A DNA stretch of 62,049 nt from Desulfobacterota bacterium AH_259_B03_O07. Lineage in GTDB: Bacteria > Desulfobacterota_D > UBA1144 > Nemesobacterales > CSP1-2. The position numbers and the translations under genes are program-made. Each line of letters starts with the position of its first letter. The first letter of the stretch is position 1. Shown in pieces: positions 17,737 to 26,695 of the stretch. Under the pieces are notes generated by a model that did no database searches, was not told where the DNA came from, and saw only the letters and a list, made by a program, of their open reading frames with translations. The stretch spans positions 1 through 62,049 of the forward strand of contig JALLOG010000004.1 in the NCBI GenBank assembly GCA_027717645.1, read 5' to 3'.

Positions 17737-18870
17737 ATGATAATCGCCGCACTCACACTACTGGTAATACTGTTATCATTTGCAAACGGAGGTAATGACG
17801 TAGCAAATGGAATCGCAACACTAGTCGGAAGTGGTGTTTCGGATTACAAAAAGGCAGTAGTCTGGGGAACGATTTGGACTATAGCCGGTGCTATAATTTC
17901 AGCTTTTTTTGCTCTTGCTATGGTAAAAACCTTTTCCCCGGGAGGAATAGTAAAATCACCATATAATCTTAATGAGATGTTTCCTCTAGCGGTTACATTG
18001 GGTGCTCTAGTTTGGGTATCTTTTGCAACCAGGACTGGACTCCCAGTATCAACCACACACTCAATTACTGGCTCCTTTGTAGGTGCCGCCCTGGCCGCTT
18101 TTAGCATTAATGATATAATGTGGGCTAGTTTGGCAAAAAAGATCTTCATACCATTAGCATTTAGTCCTATAGCTGCTGTAGGGATATGCTGGTTATTTTT
18201 TCCACTGATTCGTTTTGCTTCTTCGTGGGCTGAAAAATATTGTGTTTGCCTTGAAACCAACCCAAGGGTTATATATAAGCCTAGTCTTCAAAAATCTAGT
18301 TCAGGTAGCCAGCTAGCTATGGTCGAATCCATTGATCAAGCAAGTATCAAGGTTGATACGAAAAATGCCTGCATGGAAACTGCTTCATTGTCTAAAAAAT
18401 TTGAGGTATTGGATATACTACATTGGCTTTCAGCTGGGATGACATGTTTTGCCAGAGGACTAAATGACGCTCCAAAAATAGCCGCCTTGGCACTCGGCAT
18501 ATATTATATTAGTTCAGAGGTTTATATAAATACGACATTCTTGATTATCGCAATTGCAATGGGAGCAGGCAGTTATGTTTGGGGATTTAGGGTAACAGAA
18601 ACCCTTTCTAGGAAAGTCACTCAAATGGATCATCATGAAGGGCTCGCGGCCAACCTCACTACATCACTATTGGTGGGAGTAGCAGCAAGATTCGGGCTAC
18701 CTGTATCAACAACACAAGTATCAAGTGGTGCTATAATAGGAATAGGGCTCAAACATGGAGTAAAAATGATTGGATGGAAAGCTGTTTCAGAGATGTTATT
18801 AGCATGGGTAATAACTCTTCCTGTTTCGGCAATATTAGCTTATTTGGCTTTTTACGTTTTAAGTATTTGA
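17737..18870 (+). CDS. PiT-family inorganic phosphate transporter
   Basis: The 377-residue membrane protein has the two inverted PiT signatures. The first is GGNDVANGIATLVGSG with RTGLPVSTTHSITGSFVG; the second is GLNDAPKIAALALG with RFGLPVSTTQVSSGAIIG. About ten membrane segments surround a cytoplasmic loop at residues 175-220. PiT carriers import phosphate by H+ or Na+ symport and also let arsenate in. It starts five bases after the TIGR04282-type gene and is probably cotranscribed with it, which fits an arsenic/phosphate theme. Confidence 0.85.
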   Translation: MIIAALTLLVILLSFANGGNDVANGIATLVGSGVSDYKKAVVWGTIWTIAGAIISAFFALAMVKTFSPGGIVKSPYNLNEMFPLAVTLGALVWVSFATRTGLPVSTTHSITGSFVGAALAAFSINDIMWASLAKKIFIPLAFSPIAAVGICWLFFPLIRFASSWAEKYCVCLETNPRVIYKPSLQKSSSGSQLAMVESIDQASIKVDTKNACMETASLSKKFEVLDILHWLSAGMTCFARGLNDAPKIAALALGIYYISSEVYINTTFLIIAIAMGAGSYVWGFRVTETLSRKVTQMDHHEGLAANLTTSLLVGVAARFGLPVSTTQVSSGAIIGIGLKHGVKMIGWKAVSEMLLAWVITLPVSAILAYLAFYVLSI

Positions 18871-18921
18871 ATGTGATTTTTATTCATTGTCAATTCAGTT
18901 AACATAAAAACGGAAGAAAAA

Positions 18922-19443
18922 ATGAAACATCCTTTCATAATATTAATGTTGATCAGTACTACAATATTGTTCTCATCGTGCGAGAGGGGTGAAGACAAAG
19001 CAGAGGCTAAGTCAGATAAACAACTTGCAAAAAATTTTTCTCTTCCATCACTCGATGGAGATCAAAACATTGATTTAACTCAGTTCAAAGGGAAACCAGT
19101 CATGATAAATTTCTGGGCATCATGGTGCGGTCCTTGTAAAGAAGAAATGCCATTTTTCGAAAGTACATGGCAGGAATACAAGGAAAAAGATGTGGTTTTT
19201 ATAGGCATCAATGTAATGGACGATGAAGGACATGCGCGAAATTTCGTAAAAGCTTTTGGGATCACCTATTTAAATCTACATGATGCTTCGGGAAAGGCTT
19301 CCAGTAAATATGGAGTTATTGCGCTTCCCGCAACATTTTTCATCGATAGGGAAGGAAGAATTGCCAAAAAAAACTATGGACCATTTTTGGGAATGGAAGG
19401 AGAGAAAGCATTTATGAAATCCCTTAAGGAGATCTCAAAGTGA
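18922..19443 (+). CDS. TlpA-family thioredoxin-like lipoprotein
   Basis: The 173-residue protein has a lipoprotein signal (hydrophobic LMLISTTILF, lipobox SSC giving Cys20). A thioredoxin fold follows with active site WASWCGPCKEEMP and the cis-Pro region GVIALPATFFIDREG. The block FVKAFGITYLNLHDASG is typical of TlpA/ResA. It should be a membrane-anchored periplasmic disulfide reductase. Its stop codon overlaps the GTG start of ccdA, so it most likely receives electrons from CcdA for cytochrome c maturation or another reductive task. Confidence 0.85.
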   Translation: MKHPFIILMLISTTILFSSCERGEDKAEAKSDKQLAKNFSLPSLDGDQNIDLTQFKGKPVMINFWASWCGPCKEEMPFFESTWQEYKEKDVVFIGINVMDDEGHARNFVKAFGITYLNLHDASGKASSKYGVIALPATFFIDREGRIAKKNYGPFLGMEGEKAFMKSLKEISK

Positions 19444-20195
19444 CAGCCACGGTTGGAGAAGTCGGCTGGTTATTTGCATTCCTAGCTGGAGTAATTTCAT
19501 TCTTGTCCCCATGTGTACTTCCCCTGATTCCTGGATATGTTTCTTTAGTTTCAAAACTTTCATTTGATGAATTATCTGGTTGCACCCCAGAAAGCAGAGT
19601 AAAAAGGATTTTTATACCTAGTATTTTTTTCGTCCTCGGATTTTCTGTTGTTTTTGTAATGCTCGGGGCTTCGGCTTCATATATCGGCTCGTTCATACAA
19701 CAAAACAGAATTTTACTCTTAAAAATCTCTGGAATATTAATTATACTCTTCGGACTATTTTCTATGGATCTTATAAAGATTCCCCAGCTTTATAGAGAAA
19801 GGAGATTTAACCTACCCCACCATAATTTAGGACTTCTCGGAACATTTTTTTTAGGCATTGCCTTTGGTTTTGGTTGGACACCATGTGTTGGTCCAATTCT
19901 CGCCTCAATTCTTCTATACGCAAGCACCGCTGAAGCAACTGGTAAGGGAGCAGCCCTACTCTTTGTCTATTCAGTTGGACTCGGGCTCCCGTTTCTATTA
20001 ACTGGACTCGCACTTTCTACGGCTCTTGGTGCTTTCACTTGGATAAAGAAACATTACGGATTTTATAAAATAACAGTCGGCGGAACCTTGGTTGTTGTTG
20101 GATTCTTAATGTTGACCAATAGCCTCTTTTATCTAAACATTTATGGCCAGAAGGTACTCGATTTTGCAGGAATCGATTTCTGGAAAAGCTTTTGA
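19440..20195 (+). CDS. ccdA: Cytochrome c biogenesis protein CcdA
   Basis: The 251-residue inner-membrane protein has six hydrophobic segments. The two redox cysteines are in the signature SFLSPCVLPLIPGYVSL (residue about 23) and its partner FGWTPCVGPILASIL. It starts with GTG inside the last codon of the thioredoxin gene (GTGA overlap), showing translational coupling. CcdA moves electrons from cytosolic thioredoxin to periplasmic thioredoxin-like proteins such as the TlpA-like partner just upstream. Confidence 0.9.
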   Translation: MTATVGEVGWLFAFLAGVISFLSPCVLPLIPGYVSLVSKLSFDELSGCTPESRVKRIFIPSIFFVLGFSVVFVMLGASASYIGSFIQQNRILLLKISGILIILFGLFSMDLIKIPQLYRERRFNLPHHNLGLLGTFFLGIAFGFGWTPCVGPILASILLYASTAEATGKGAALLFVYSVGLGLPFLLTGLALSTALGAFTWIKKHYGFYKITVGGTLVVVGFLMLTNSLFYLNIYGQKVLDFAGIDFWKSF

Positions 20196-20487
20196 GTCAA
20201 CTTCACAAACCTGTTTGGTATATTCACTAAATGAGTTACGAGATATGCTCGCGAATAGAGGCACACACTAATATTTCATATAACCACCAAACCTAGGCCA
20301 ATCGGCAAGATTGCTTGGCTAACCTGGGTTTAATTAATTTAAATATAATCCGGGCAGGCTACGAGTCTTGCCCCTTGCCTAAGGTATAAAATAAACTATT
20401 GAAAGTTTTGTTAAACTCATATTCTATTGACTAGTTATTATTAAAATTTATAATGTTCACTCTTATAAATGGATTGGAGGTAATGCA
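20196..20487. other. Intergenic stretch with two hairpins
   Basis: The gap after ccdA holds two inverted repeats. One runs from AAACCTAGGCCAA to TTGGCTAACCTGGGTTT (about 20288-20331). The other joins GGGCAGGC to GTCTTGCCC (about 20353-20373). Neither has a long T-run, so they are weak terminator candidates or worn repeats. Confidence 0.35.
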
Positions 20488-20712
20488 ATGCCTATTTTTG
20501 AATATGTCTGCAAAGATTGTGATCACAAATTTGAGAAACTCGTTTTAAGCTCAGATGACCATACTTTTTGTGACAACTGTAATAGCGAAAAATTAGAAAA
20601 ACTTTTTTCTACGTTCGGTGTTAAATCTGATGATTCAACCCTTTCATCATCTGAAAATACTGAATCTGGATGCATGTGTACACCGTCAAGCTGCGGTTGT
20701 AGTGTTAATTAG
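20488..20712 (+). CDS. FmdB-family zinc-ribbon protein
   Basis: The 74-residue protein begins MPIFEYVCKDCDHKFEKLVL, the standard FmdB opening, with CxxC at residues 8-11 and a second CxxC in FCDNCNSEKL, making one zinc ribbon. The C-terminus is Cys-rich and low-complexity (GCMCTPSSCGCSVN). GGAGG precedes the ATG. FmdB-like proteins are small putative regulators of unclear role. Confidence 0.8.
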   Translation: MPIFEYVCKDCDHKFEKLVLSSDDHTFCDNCNSEKLEKLFSTFGVKSDDSTLSSSENTESGCMCTPSSCGCSVN

Positions 20713-20773
20713 AATTTGTATTTTTATTAAAAATCAAAAGCTTTAAAGATCAATCCTTGGAGGGCTAAGAACT

Positions 20774-22084
20774 ATGGCTGAATCTAAAGATGAGAAAAAG
20801 GATATGAATAAAGCTGCTTTAGAATATCATTGTACGGGCCGTAAGGGAAAGCTTGAAGTTATTCCGACAAAACCCTGCGAAACTCAGTGGGATCTTTCCC
20901 TGGCCTACTCCCCGGGTGTTGCTGAACCGTGCAGAGAAATAGAAAGGGATGAAAATCTAGCCTACGAATACACGAATAGAGGCAACTTGGTTGCAGTAGT
21001 TTCTAATGGAACTGCTGTCTTAGGACTCGGCAACATAGGTGCATTAGCCGGAAAACCCGTTATGGAAGGAAAGAGTGTACTTTTCAAACGCTTTGCAGAC
21101 GTTGACGCATATGATATTGAAATAAATACTGAGGATTCAGATGAATTAATCAGGACCGTAAAATTGCTGGAACCCACGTTTGGCGGGATAAACCTTGAGG
21201 ATATAAAGGCTCCTGAATGCTTCTATATTGAAGATGAATTAATAAAACAATTAGATATACCGGTCTTTCACGATGACCAACATGGAACGGCCATCATATC
21301 TGGAGCGGGTCTTCTAAATGCCTGCGAACTTAGGGGTAGGGATATTAACGAATTAAGAATTGTATTTAGTGGTGCTGGAGCCTCTGCAATATCCTGCGGT
21401 GAGTTCTTTATACTGCTTGGGGCAAAAAGAGAAAACATAATTATGTGCGACAGTAGGGGTGTTATGTATAAGGGAAGAGGAGAAGGGTTAAATCCTCAAA
21501 AAGAAAGGTTTCTAGTCGATACTGAATTGAGAACACTAGAAGAGGCAATAAAGGGAGCTGATGTTTTCCTTGGACTTTCAGTAGCCGGAAAGGTAACGCA
21601 GGATATGGTTAAATCGATGGCCGACAAACCGATTATTTTTGCTATGGCTAACCCCGATCCAGAAATTTCATACGAAGACGCCAAAGCGGCGCGAGACGAC
21701 ATAATTATGGCCACCGGCAGATCAGATTATCCGAATCAGGTGAATAACGTGCTTGGGTTTCCGTTTATATTTCGAGGTGCTCTGGATGTAAGATCAAAAG
21801 CTATTAATGAGGAGATGAAAGTTGCTGCTTCATATGCGTTAGCCGATCTTGCCAAAAAAGGAGCTGACGAATCTGTAGCAAAAGCGTATGGAGAGACAAG
21901 TTTTGAATTTGGTCCTGATTATATAGTCCCTAAACCATTTGATCCACGAGTTCTTATTTGGGAATCAGTTGCCGTAGCACAAGCAGCGATCCAAACTGGT
22001 GTTGCCAGAACTGAGTTTGACATTGAAGAATACAAGGAATTGCTCGAAAGAAAGGTTGAAGAAAAATTAGGTAAAGCTGTTTAA
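20774..22084 (+). CDS. Malic enzyme (oxaloacetate-decarboxylating malate dehydrogenase)
   Basis: The 436-residue protein has the malic enzyme N-domain [15 protein letters not shown], then [20 protein letters not shown] and the metal-binding [11 protein letters not shown] and FHDDQHGTA motifs. The nucleotide-binding fold is [21 protein letters not shown]. It lacks the C-terminal phosphotransacetylase domain of MaeB and so is the short form. It decarboxylates malate to pyruvate in the cytosol, making NAD(P)H. GGAGGG lies upstream of the ATG. It is monocistronic, followed by repeat DNA. Confidence 0.88.
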   Translation: MAESKDEKKDMNKAALEYHCTGRKGKLEVIPTKPCETQWDLSLAYSPGVAEPCREIERDENLAYEYTNRGNLVAVVSNGTAVLGLGNIGALAGKPVMEGKSVLFKRFADVDAYDIEINTEDSDELIRTVKLLEPTFGGINLEDIKAPECFYIEDELIKQLDIPVFHDDQHGTAIISGAGLLNACELRGRDINELRIVFSGAGASAISCGEFFILLGAKRENIIMCDSRGVMYKGRGEGLNPQKERFLVDTELRTLEEAIKGADVFLGLSVAGKVTQDMVKSMADKPIIFAMANPDPEISYEDAKAARDDIIMATGRSDYPNQVNNVLGFPFIFRGALDVRSKAINEEMKVAASYALADLAKKGADESVAKAYGETSFEFGPDYIVPKPFDPRVLIWESVAVAQAAIQTGVARTEFDIEEYKELLERKVEEKLGKAV

Positions 22085-22713
22085 AACAAAACTGGCTGCA
22101 GCAAGCTACGGGGTATCAAAATATAAACGGAAACGCTCTTCTGTCCTGCTGTAGATGTTATACAATTCGAGGACAGTTTGTTTAATTTCAATATTATTTT
22201 CTCATTCATTAAACCCTTTTCGAAAGGAAAAGGTTATCATAGACATTCCAAAAATTGCGTTAAGTAAATCACGAACGCAGGCGTTAAAAAAAATGCGGGG
22301 GATAGGGAATATTGGATTTTTTAGCCGAAGTGAGGGATTTATAGCTAAATTTTTGGGCAGTCTTGATTTTTGTTACTTTGTATCAAGACAAAGTAAAAAA
22401 TGTAAAATGCTAAATTAGTTAAAATAAATCTTTATAGATTTTGTCCACAAATTACGTAACATCTACAGCAATGACTGGACAGAGGAAACCCTGTAGTAAG
22501 CTAACAGGGAATTCACTAGTTAAATTCCGTAACAATTTCCCTTCCACAAAAGCAATTCCTAAATCTCCAAAATTCATAATCAATACCTATATCATTTAAA
22601 AATCGACCCTGATGAAATAATTACTAGTAGTTCAATATGAACTAAAAAACTATCGAAACCTTTTAGACTCACTTTAGTTAATATAATTGAAATCAATTAA
22701 TAAGGAGGAAGAA
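22085..22713. repeat. Repeat-filled gap between the malic enzyme and the His-rich protein gene
   Basis: It contains the palindrome CTGCAGCAAGCTACGGGG (about 22095) followed by TATCAAAATATA, then TIR element copy C (22148-22469). After that come GGACAGAGGAAACCCTGTAG and the second palindrome (to about 22512), then about 200 bases of featureless AT-rich leader. The two palindromic flanks recur in the same order and orientation around copy D at 47.9 kb. Confidence 0.65.
22148..22469 (+). repeat. TIR element copy C
   Basis: The termini are inverted repeats of about 30 bases (left GCTGTAGATGTTATACAATT; right, read on the other strand, GCTGTAGATGTTACGTAATT). The interior is nearly identical to copy D and includes the hairpin TACTTTG...CAAAGTA and the hairpin CCCTTTTCGAAAGG. 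A frame of 87 codons inside (22155-22418) is shared with copy D but starts within the terminal repeat. I treat it as non-coding. Confidence 0.7.
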
Positions 22714-22989
22714 ATGAAGAAGCTTATACTAATTCCTGCATTGATACTAACATTTTCCTTAGTAAATACCTCTATAAGTAAAGCTCGTAATTACCATCAT
22801 CGCGGACATCATTCAGTCCACCATAATCATCCGGGACATTATAAACACCACGGATATGGTCATGGTCACCGTAATCATCATAGACAGCACTACTATTATC
22901 ATCACAACAAACATTATGGACATTATTATCCCCTTTACTACGTCATCCCTCCAATAATTGGAGCTGTTATATATTACAGCCATTACTAA
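22714..22989 (+). CDS. Small exported histidine-rich protein
   Basis: 91 residues from the ATG behind a perfect AAGGAGG. A signal peptide (MKKLILIPALILTFSLV, cut near SKA) is followed by about 50 residues in which nearly every second or third residue is His, with Tyr, Gly and Asn between. The C-terminus is YYVIPPIIGAVIYYSHY. The His tracts predict Ni, Cu, Zn or Co binding in the periplasm or at the cell surface. No homology-based name can be given. The next gene begins at its stop codon or 72 bases later. Confidence 0.7.
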   Translation: MKKLILIPALILTFSLVNTSISKARNYHHRGHHSVHHNHPGHYKHHGYGHGHRNHHRQHYYYHHNKHYGHYYPLYYVIPPIIGAVIYYSHY

Positions 22990-23060
22990 TGCATATACCT
23001 CTTTATAGGATTTACCAACTATTAACTTTTGCTTTAAACTGTGTTAGTAAATCTCATTAT

Positions 23061-23711
23061 ATGATAAAGGCTTTTATATTCGACATGGATGGAGTGATAA
23101 TTGACAGCGAGCCTCTTTGGGAAAAAACGGAAAGAATACTGCTTAATAGAAAAGGTATCGAGTATGATCACAATTATAGAGATAAAATAATGGGTCTAAA
23201 CCAAGATGATTCTGCAAGAGTACTAAAAGAAACATTCAACCTTAAAGAGCCGATAGAAACCATTATCTCTGAAAGAATTGACATATTGTTAAGGATCTAT
23301 GAAGAATATGTAGAACTAGTACCAGGATTCTTAAAACTCCTTAAAAAACTAACCCACCACAATTTTCTATTAGCATTAGCTTCGAGCTCACCAAAAATAG
23401 TAATAGATTATGTCTTGAATAAGTTTTCACTTTATGAATACTTCCAGGTGGTTGTTTCGGGTGACTCCGTTGAGCATGGAAAGCCATTTCCCGACATCTA
23501 TTTACTTACTTCGGAGAAATTGGGCATAAAGCCTAACGAAAGTGTAGTTATTGAGGATTCGATCAATGGTTTAAATGCCTCCAAAAGAGGTGGGATGTTC
23601 TGTATCGTAGTACCTGATAAAAGTTTAAACAAGAACGATTATCATGAGGCCGATCTAATTATAAACAGTCTGGATAATATTAGAATTAAAACCTTGACCG
23701 AATTTGGATAG
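23061..23711 (+). CDS. HAD phosphatase (hexitol/sugar phosphatase-like)
   Basis: From ATG 23061 the protein begins MIKAFIFDMDGVIIDSEPLW, the usual opening of this HAD group with nucleophile Asp9. It continues with LALASSSPK (motif II), EHGKPFPDIYL (motif III Lys) and VVIEDSINGLNASKRGGM (motif IV). An upstream ATG at 22989, overlapping the previous stop codon, would add 24 residues unlike the family. Neither start has a good ribosome-binding site. The substrate is probably a sugar or polyol phosphate, as in YniC/HxpB relatives. Confidence 0.75.
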   Translation: MIKAFIFDMDGVIIDSEPLWEKTERILLNRKGIEYDHNYRDKIMGLNQDDSARVLKETFNLKEPIETIISERIDILLRIYEEYVELVPGFLKLLKKLTHHNFLLALASSSPKIVIDYVLNKFSLYEYFQVVVSGDSVEHGKPFPDIYLLTSEKLGIKPNESVVIEDSINGLNASKRGGMFCIVVPDKSLNKNDYHEADLIINSLDNIRIKTLTEFG

Positions 23712-23762
23712 ACCAGCTCAAATCGCTAATCTGCTAACGCCAGATAACCCCACACAACTACA

Positions 23763-25940
23763 TTATGCACCAACCATTTGTTTTAACAAAGTCCTTACCT
23801 CTACATAAGACCGCAGGTTAAATCTTGCTTTTGACGGACCGAAACCAACTTTAATTGAATAAGCCCAACCTGGTAGGACTTCAAAAATATCCTCATCTGT
23901 GTGATCATCACCAATTGACATAATAAAATCCCATTTTTTCTTTGATATCCAATACAATGCGGCTCTACCTTTATTTACTCCCGAATTTTTAACCTCGATT
24001 ACCTTATTCCCCTCTAAAACCCCGACATCAAGGTTAGCCGTGATGTGTAATAATATATCCTTAAGCTCCCCTACCCTAACCATTGCCATAGCAGGGTCTA
24101 CCTTCCTAAAATGCCAGACTAAAGAGTAATCCTTTTCCTCGATAAAGGATCCTGGAGTCCTATCAACGAAAATTTCGAGAATCGGGTGTATCTCTTTCTT
24201 CCAACCATCTGAAAGAACTTCAATCGTTTTCCAAACTCCATCTTTAAACCATACACCATGTTCTGCTACTAAACCATTTGAAAATTTACCAACCCAATCA
24301 TCAAGTGTTTTTCGATTTCGCCCACTGATAAATACGAGTTGATTATTCTTTTGTTGATAAAGCGATCTTAAGATGGATTTCAACTCCTGATCAGGCTTTA
24401 CCTTCTCAGGGTTTTCGTTAAATGGCATGAGAGTACCATCATAATCGAGCAGTATGAGGCTATTTTTGCTCTTCGTATAAAATTTAATCAAATTCCTTCT
24501 ACCTTTGCTCGATAACGCTTTTGAATTCATTTTCTGTTGGATTTCATTAATATGGTCCAATCTATCCATAAAATCGCTTGCCCATTTTTTTAGATCATAT
24601 CGCTTGAGTCTTATCTGCATAGTCTCCATTCGAAGATATTGTTCTTTCTCTGGCATCTCTAAGGCTTGCCGTATAGCATCCGCTGTCTTTTCTTCATCAT
24701 TCGGATTCACAACAATTGCTTCTCCAAGTTCCTTTGCAGTGCCAGCCATTTCCCCCAGTATCAAAACTCCCTTATTGTTTGTTTTGGCGGCCACAAACTC
24801 TTTGGCTACCAAGTTCATGCCATCCCTAATAGGAGTAATAAATAAAACATCGGCGATAGAATACAATGCAGCGAGATCAGAAAATTCAAACGATCTGTAT
24901 AAATACCAGATTGGCACCCATCCGATTGTTCCATGTTCCCCGTTTATCTTCCCAATAAGTTTATCAACTCGCTCTTTTAGCATCACATAATGCTCAACTT
25001 CAGTACGAGAAGGTACAGCCACTAAAATAAATACAATTCTTCCCTTATACTTGGGATTCCTCTTCAGGAAGACATCAAAAGCATTTAATCTCTGTGGTAT
25101 CCCTTTTGTATAATCTAATCGATCGACTGATAATACTACTTTATAATTTGTTCCTATCTTTTTTCGAAATTTTTGTACTCTTTCTCGTATTTCTTTATCG
25201 TTTAGAACACCCGAGTATTTTTCATAATCGATACCCATAGGAAAGGTTTCTACCTTAACCGCACGGTTTTTTACCGTTATTTGTCCGAGGGTATGTTCAT
25301 AACCCAAAACCCGACGTACACTCTCTAGGAAATGTCTCACATAATCGAAGGTATGAAAACCTATGAGATCGGATCCTAGGAGGCCTTCAATGATCTCCTC
25401 GCTCCAGGGTATCAATCGAAAAATCTCAGAAGATGGAAATGGTATATGCAAAAAGAAGCCTATTTTGGCATTTGGTAAACGTTCTTTTAAAAGTTTAGGA
25501 AGAAGCATCAAATGATAATCATGTATCCAAAAGGTGTCTCTAGAATCAGCAACGTCCATTACCTCATTACAAAATGCTTCATTGACCCTTTTATAGGCCT
25601 TCCAAAATTTCTTGTCATATAAAGCATACTGAACGAAATAATGAAAAAGTGGCCAAATCATCTCATTACAAAAGCCTTGATAATAATCCTCAATATCCTT
25701 TTTTGAAAGAAAAACAGGATGATAGCTATTAGATTTGAGTAATTTTTTTATACCATCGGCTTCGGGATTTAAATGGCTTAATGCGATTCCCGGCCAACCT
25801 GTCCATATACTTTTTTCTTGATTTTCTAACAAACTTAACGCGGTTACCAATCCTCCGCTACTAGACTGTATTTTTAATTTCCCCCTTTTTCTGACTAATG
25901 TAATGGGCAATCTATTCGAAACTATGATTAACTTACTCAT
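23763..25940 (-). CDS. otsAB: Fused trehalose-6-phosphate synthase/phosphatase
   Basis: The 725-residue bifunctional protein has a GT20 synthase domain at 1-465: VSNRLPITLVRKRG, SSSGGLVTALSLL, FWIHDYHLMLLPKLL, the sugar-binding VDRLDYTKGIPQRL and the RDGMNLVAKEFVA loop. A HAD-type phosphatase domain follows at 490-725, with LILLDYDGTLMPF, the acceptor region VFISGRNRKTL and SIGDDHTDEDIF. It converts UDP-glucose and glucose-6-phosphate to trehalose via trehalose-6-phosphate. The fusion is common in archaea and several bacterial phyla. Trehalose suggests an osmotic or desiccation response. It is monocistronic. Confidence 0.9.
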   Translation of the reverse strand: MSKLIIVSNRLPITLVRKRGKLKIQSSSGGLVTALSLLENQEKSIWTGWPGIALSHLNPEADGIKKLLKSNSYHPVFLSKKDIEDYYQGFCNEMIWPLFHYFVQYALYDKKFWKAYKRVNEAFCNEVMDVADSRDTFWIHDYHLMLLPKLLKERLPNAKIGFFLHIPFPSSEIFRLIPWSEEIIEGLLGSDLIGFHTFDYVRHFLESVRRVLGYEHTLGQITVKNRAVKVETFPMGIDYEKYSGVLNDKEIRERVQKFRKKIGTNYKVVLSVDRLDYTKGIPQRLNAFDVFLKRNPKYKGRIVFILVAVPSRTEVEHYVMLKERVDKLIGKINGEHGTIGWVPIWYLYRSFEFSDLAALYSIADVLFITPIRDGMNLVAKEFVAAKTNNKGVLILGEMAGTAKELGEAIVVNPNDEEKTADAIRQALEMPEKEQYLRMETMQIRLKRYDLKKWASDFMDRLDHINEIQQKMNSKALSSKGRRNLIKFYTKSKNSLILLDYDGTLMPFNENPEKVKPDQELKSILRSLYQQKNNQLVFISGRNRKTLDDWVGKFSNGLVAEHGVWFKDGVWKTIEVLSDGWKKEIHPILEIFVDRTPGSFIEEKDYSLVWHFRKVDPAMAMVRVGELKDILLHITANLDVGVLEGNKVIEVKNSGVNKGRAALYWISKKKWDFIMSIGDDHTDEDIFEVLPGWAYSIKVGFGPSKARFNLRSYVEVRTLLKQMVGA

Positions 25941-26152
25941 AACTCTTTAGGTGCAACTATTCTTATGGACCATAACGGTGAAACAGATAAATGTACTTCC
26001 AATCCGCTACAATTAATATCTCACTACGCCCTCTTTTTAGCGATCAAAAGAAATTTTTATTTTGTTTATTTCTTAACCTAAAAATATAAGTACATTTTAA
26101 ACGGTTGAAATTAAAAACAATAAAAGCTATATTATAAAGGAGAAGATATCTT

Positions 26153-26536
26153 ATGAAAGCGATATGTTTCACTTCAATTATAAGCATTTTTATATGTTAT
26201 AGCGGTATATGTACACATAGTGGTTTTTCATATGAATTCACGAATTCTCAGATCTCAAATTGCCATAAAACTCACCATACTAAGGCTAACACAAACCAAT
26301 CAGTAAAATCGCCGATTAAATCAACAGATACAAACAGACAGAAAGATTCTACATGTTGTTACGATAGCCTTCTTAACGCCACTCTGAATGTCGATCACAC
26401 TTATTTTGTAATAGTTACGCCTGATTTCACACCGGCAAACTATATTAACAAACCAATTAATGGCTTATCGAATTCTGAAATACGACACCGTGATCCTCCC
26501 TACTTATTTATCCAGAATTCCACCCTTCTGCTTTAA
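26153..26536 (+). CDS. Small exported protein at the head of the metal-efflux cluster
   Basis: The 127-residue protein has a signal peptide (MKAICFTSIISIFICYSG). A C-H-x3-HH stretch (NCHKTHHTK) is followed by a CC pair (DSTCCYDSLL) and the C-terminal motif RDPPYLFIQNSTLLL. AAGGAG lies before the ATG. It is followed 159 bases later by the TolC-like gene of a CusCBA-type pump. Similar small His/Cys proteins often open such operons and may bind the metal in the periplasm, but this is inferred from position. I cannot name the family. Confidence 0.6.
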   Translation: MKAICFTSIISIFICYSGICTHSGFSYEFTNSQISNCHKTHHTKANTNQSVKSPIKSTDTNRQKDSTCCYDSLLNATLNVDHTYFVIVTPDFTPANYINKPINGLSNSEIRHRDPPYLFIQNSTLLL

Positions 26537-26695
26537 ATCCATCACCTCTAGTGGTCATATACGGTAGTATAGTCTATTAAACATATCACTATACTATAAA
26601 TCATTATTACAAAATTATCCTTACAATACTAATGATCAAAATTACTCTTGGAAATGAATTCCAAGCGGTGTTTTCGTAGTGATGGAGGTTAAAAC

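Noticed and set aside
22155-22418. 87-codon frame, near-identical to the one at 47937-48200
   Set aside because: It starts inside the terminal inverted repeat, has no ribosome-binding site, and its conservation is explained by the repeat itself. The related copies A and E break the frame.
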